DNA of 6,129 bases from Candidatus Bathyarchaeota archaeon (lineage in GTDB: Archaea > Thermoproteota > Bathyarchaeia > 40CM-2-53-6): the NCBI GenBank assembly GCA_005883695.1, contig VBBV01000169.1, forward strand, positions 1 through 6,129, given 5' to 3'. The position numbers and the translations under genes were made by a program. Every line of letters starts with the position of its first letter. The first letter of the stretch is position 1. Below are positions 5,122 through 6,129 of this stretch, piece by piece. The notes beneath the pieces were generated by a model, which saw nothing but the letters and a program-made list of their open reading frames with translations, was not told the DNA's origin and did not search any database.

Positions 5122-6129
5122 ATGAATTTTGCAGACGGATTCGTTCTCGCACTAACAATAATCTTCCTCGCTTACTTCGCCTACGCTACACCAATAATCA
5201 TGGTAGGTGTGTGGCGCTACAAGAAGCACGGGTTTGCCGCAGAAACGGCCGGAGAAGACTGGGACCCACCTAATGTCTCGATCCTCGTACCAGTGAAGAA
5301 TGAGGAGAAGGTTGTTGGAAGATTACTCGACGCGCTTACCAAGCTGGATTATCCGAGGGAGAATCTTGAGGTAATTGTTATCGAGGATGGATCTAAAGAC
5401 GGGACCCTCGAAATCTGCAATAGCTTCGCCCGTAATCATTCATGGATCAAAGTCTTCCACAGAGATGCAAGCATTGGAAAAGGAGACGCGTTGAACTTTG
5501 GATTCAATAAGTCGATCGGAGAGGTCATCGCTACGTTCGACGCCGATGATATTCCAGAACCATTAGCCATCACCAAAGCACTACGGTATTTCAACGACCC
5601 GAAGGTCGGGGCTGTACACGGCTACCATCGTACGCTTAACCTGCAGGAAAGCATCGTAGCAAGACTGGCAGCATACGAGACATTCCTCTACAGGTTGGCG
5701 AATGATGGGAAGTATGCGTTGAAACTGTTCGTAGCCTTTTCCGGCTCCAACACTTTCTTCCGACGAACAGCTCTGGAGAGGGTGGGACTCTGGGACCCGA
5801 ACTCGATTGTTGAGGATGCGGAGCTGGCGGTCAGGTTCGCGCGAGCAGGCATTCCGACGAAGCTGGCTCCTGTGGAGAGCTGGCAGGAGATGCCTGCGAA
5901 GGTCAAGACCCTGCTGAAGCAGCGGATCAGGTGGAGCGGAGGGAATATTCAGACGGGATTGAAGCACTGGGACGCGTGGAGATCCATGTCGCCTGCAAAG
6001 GCTTTCGACATGGAGATGCTCATGATGAGCCCGATAATGGCAATCCTCGCTTTTGTGGGCTGGGCAATGCTCGCGCTAGGAGTAGCCCACGTGGGAATCC
6101 CGATTGCAGAGCTCATACCATTGCTCGTT
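5122..6129 (+). CDS. membrane family 2 glycosyltransferase (cellulose synthase-like), 3' end missing
   Basis: The frame is open from ATG 5122 to the window end (336 residues, no stop). One N-terminal membrane segment (about residues 6-31) is followed by a GT-A catalytic domain with every hallmark of processive GT2 enzymes: VSILVPVKNEE (52-62), the nucleotide-binding VIEDGSKDGT (86-95), DADD (140-143) as the metal-binding DxD, FSGSNTFFRR (206-215), IVEDAEL (229-235) with the catalytic-base aspartate D232, and QRIRW (267-271), the QxxRW motif. C-terminal membrane segments begin at about residue 302 and continue past the edge. Such enzymes use a nucleotide sugar and often extrude the polysaccharide, as cellulose, hyaluronan and poly-GlcNAc synthases do. 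Substrate is not deducible. The start is the first ATG, with a TATA-like box 24 bases upstream. Its divergent neighbour is a GT-C transferase, consistent with a surface glycan locus. Confidence 0.93.
   Translation, partial: MNFADGFVLALTIIFLAYFAYATPIIMVGVWRYKKHGFAAETAGEDWDPPNVSILVPVKNEEKVVGRLLDALTKLDYPRENLEVIVIEDGSKDGTLEICNSFARNHSWIKVFHRDASIGKGDALNFGFNKSIGEVIATFDADDIPEPLAITKALRYFNDPKVGAVHGYHRTLNLQESIVARLAAYETFLYRLANDGKYALKLFVAFSGSNTFFRRTALERVGLWDPNSIVEDAELAVRFARAGIPTKLAPVESWQEMPAKVKTLLKQRIRWSGGNIQTGLKHWDAWRSMSPAKAFDMEMLMMSPIMAILAFVGWAMLALGVAHVGIPIAELIPLLV

Overview
The window is archaeal. The L2 and S19 proteins have archaeal-type sequences, and the tyrosyl-tRNA synthetase is of the archaeal/eukaryal kind. 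Start regions mix strong GGAGG Shine-Dalgarno sites (rps19, tyrS) with apparently leaderless starts that lie about 24-30 nt from TATA-like boxes (the two glycosyltransferases). My impression is a TACK-type lineage, perhaps Bathyarchaeia or a relative, but this rests on remembered protein similarity only.

Layout. (1) 1-841: the 3' part of rpl2 followed by rps19, a fragment of the S10/spc ribosomal operon. The usual next gene, rpl22, is absent. (2) 842-1581: about 740 bases with no convincing gene. It holds a dispersed CC(C/T)AT(A/T)ATC-like motif, an 18-20 codon mini-ORF behind a strong Shine-Dalgarno site, and many self-complementary segments between about 1290 and 1562, including a perfect 10-bp long-range match. 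(3) 1582-2699: tyrS, whose frame is broken by a 29-base insertion (1714-1742) just before the HIGH-type catalytic motif. (4) 2778 onward: a TOPRIM-domain protein whose frame runs on into antisense of a small convergent ribbon-helix-helix gene (3232-3414, minus). (5) 3726-5045 (minus) and 5122-6129 (plus, cut by the window edge): a divergent pair of membrane glycosyltransferases, one GT-C/GT87-like and one family 2 processive type, sharing a 76-base intergenic promoter region.

Main discovery. The tyrS insertion has the geometry of an archaeal bulge-helix-bulge (BHB) intron: CCGG, then AAA, then GCAG, a 14-nt loop, CTGC, CCGG, then ATT. That is a 4-bp central helix with a 3-nt bulge following it on each strand and a 4-bp inner helix. 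Removing 29 nt at equivalent positions in the two bulges restores one continuous 362-codon synthetase, with the motif order and residue spacing of the archaeal enzyme intact. Unspliced, the message stops at an in-frame TAG after 48 codons. Introns in archaeal protein genes are rare (cbf5 of Crenarchaeota is the classic case), and I know of none described in tyrS.

Gene co-operation is limited. The first part serves translation (L2, S19, TyrRS), the last part cell-surface or lipid-linked glycosylation. The TOPRIM and RHH genes lie between them with no clear functional link.
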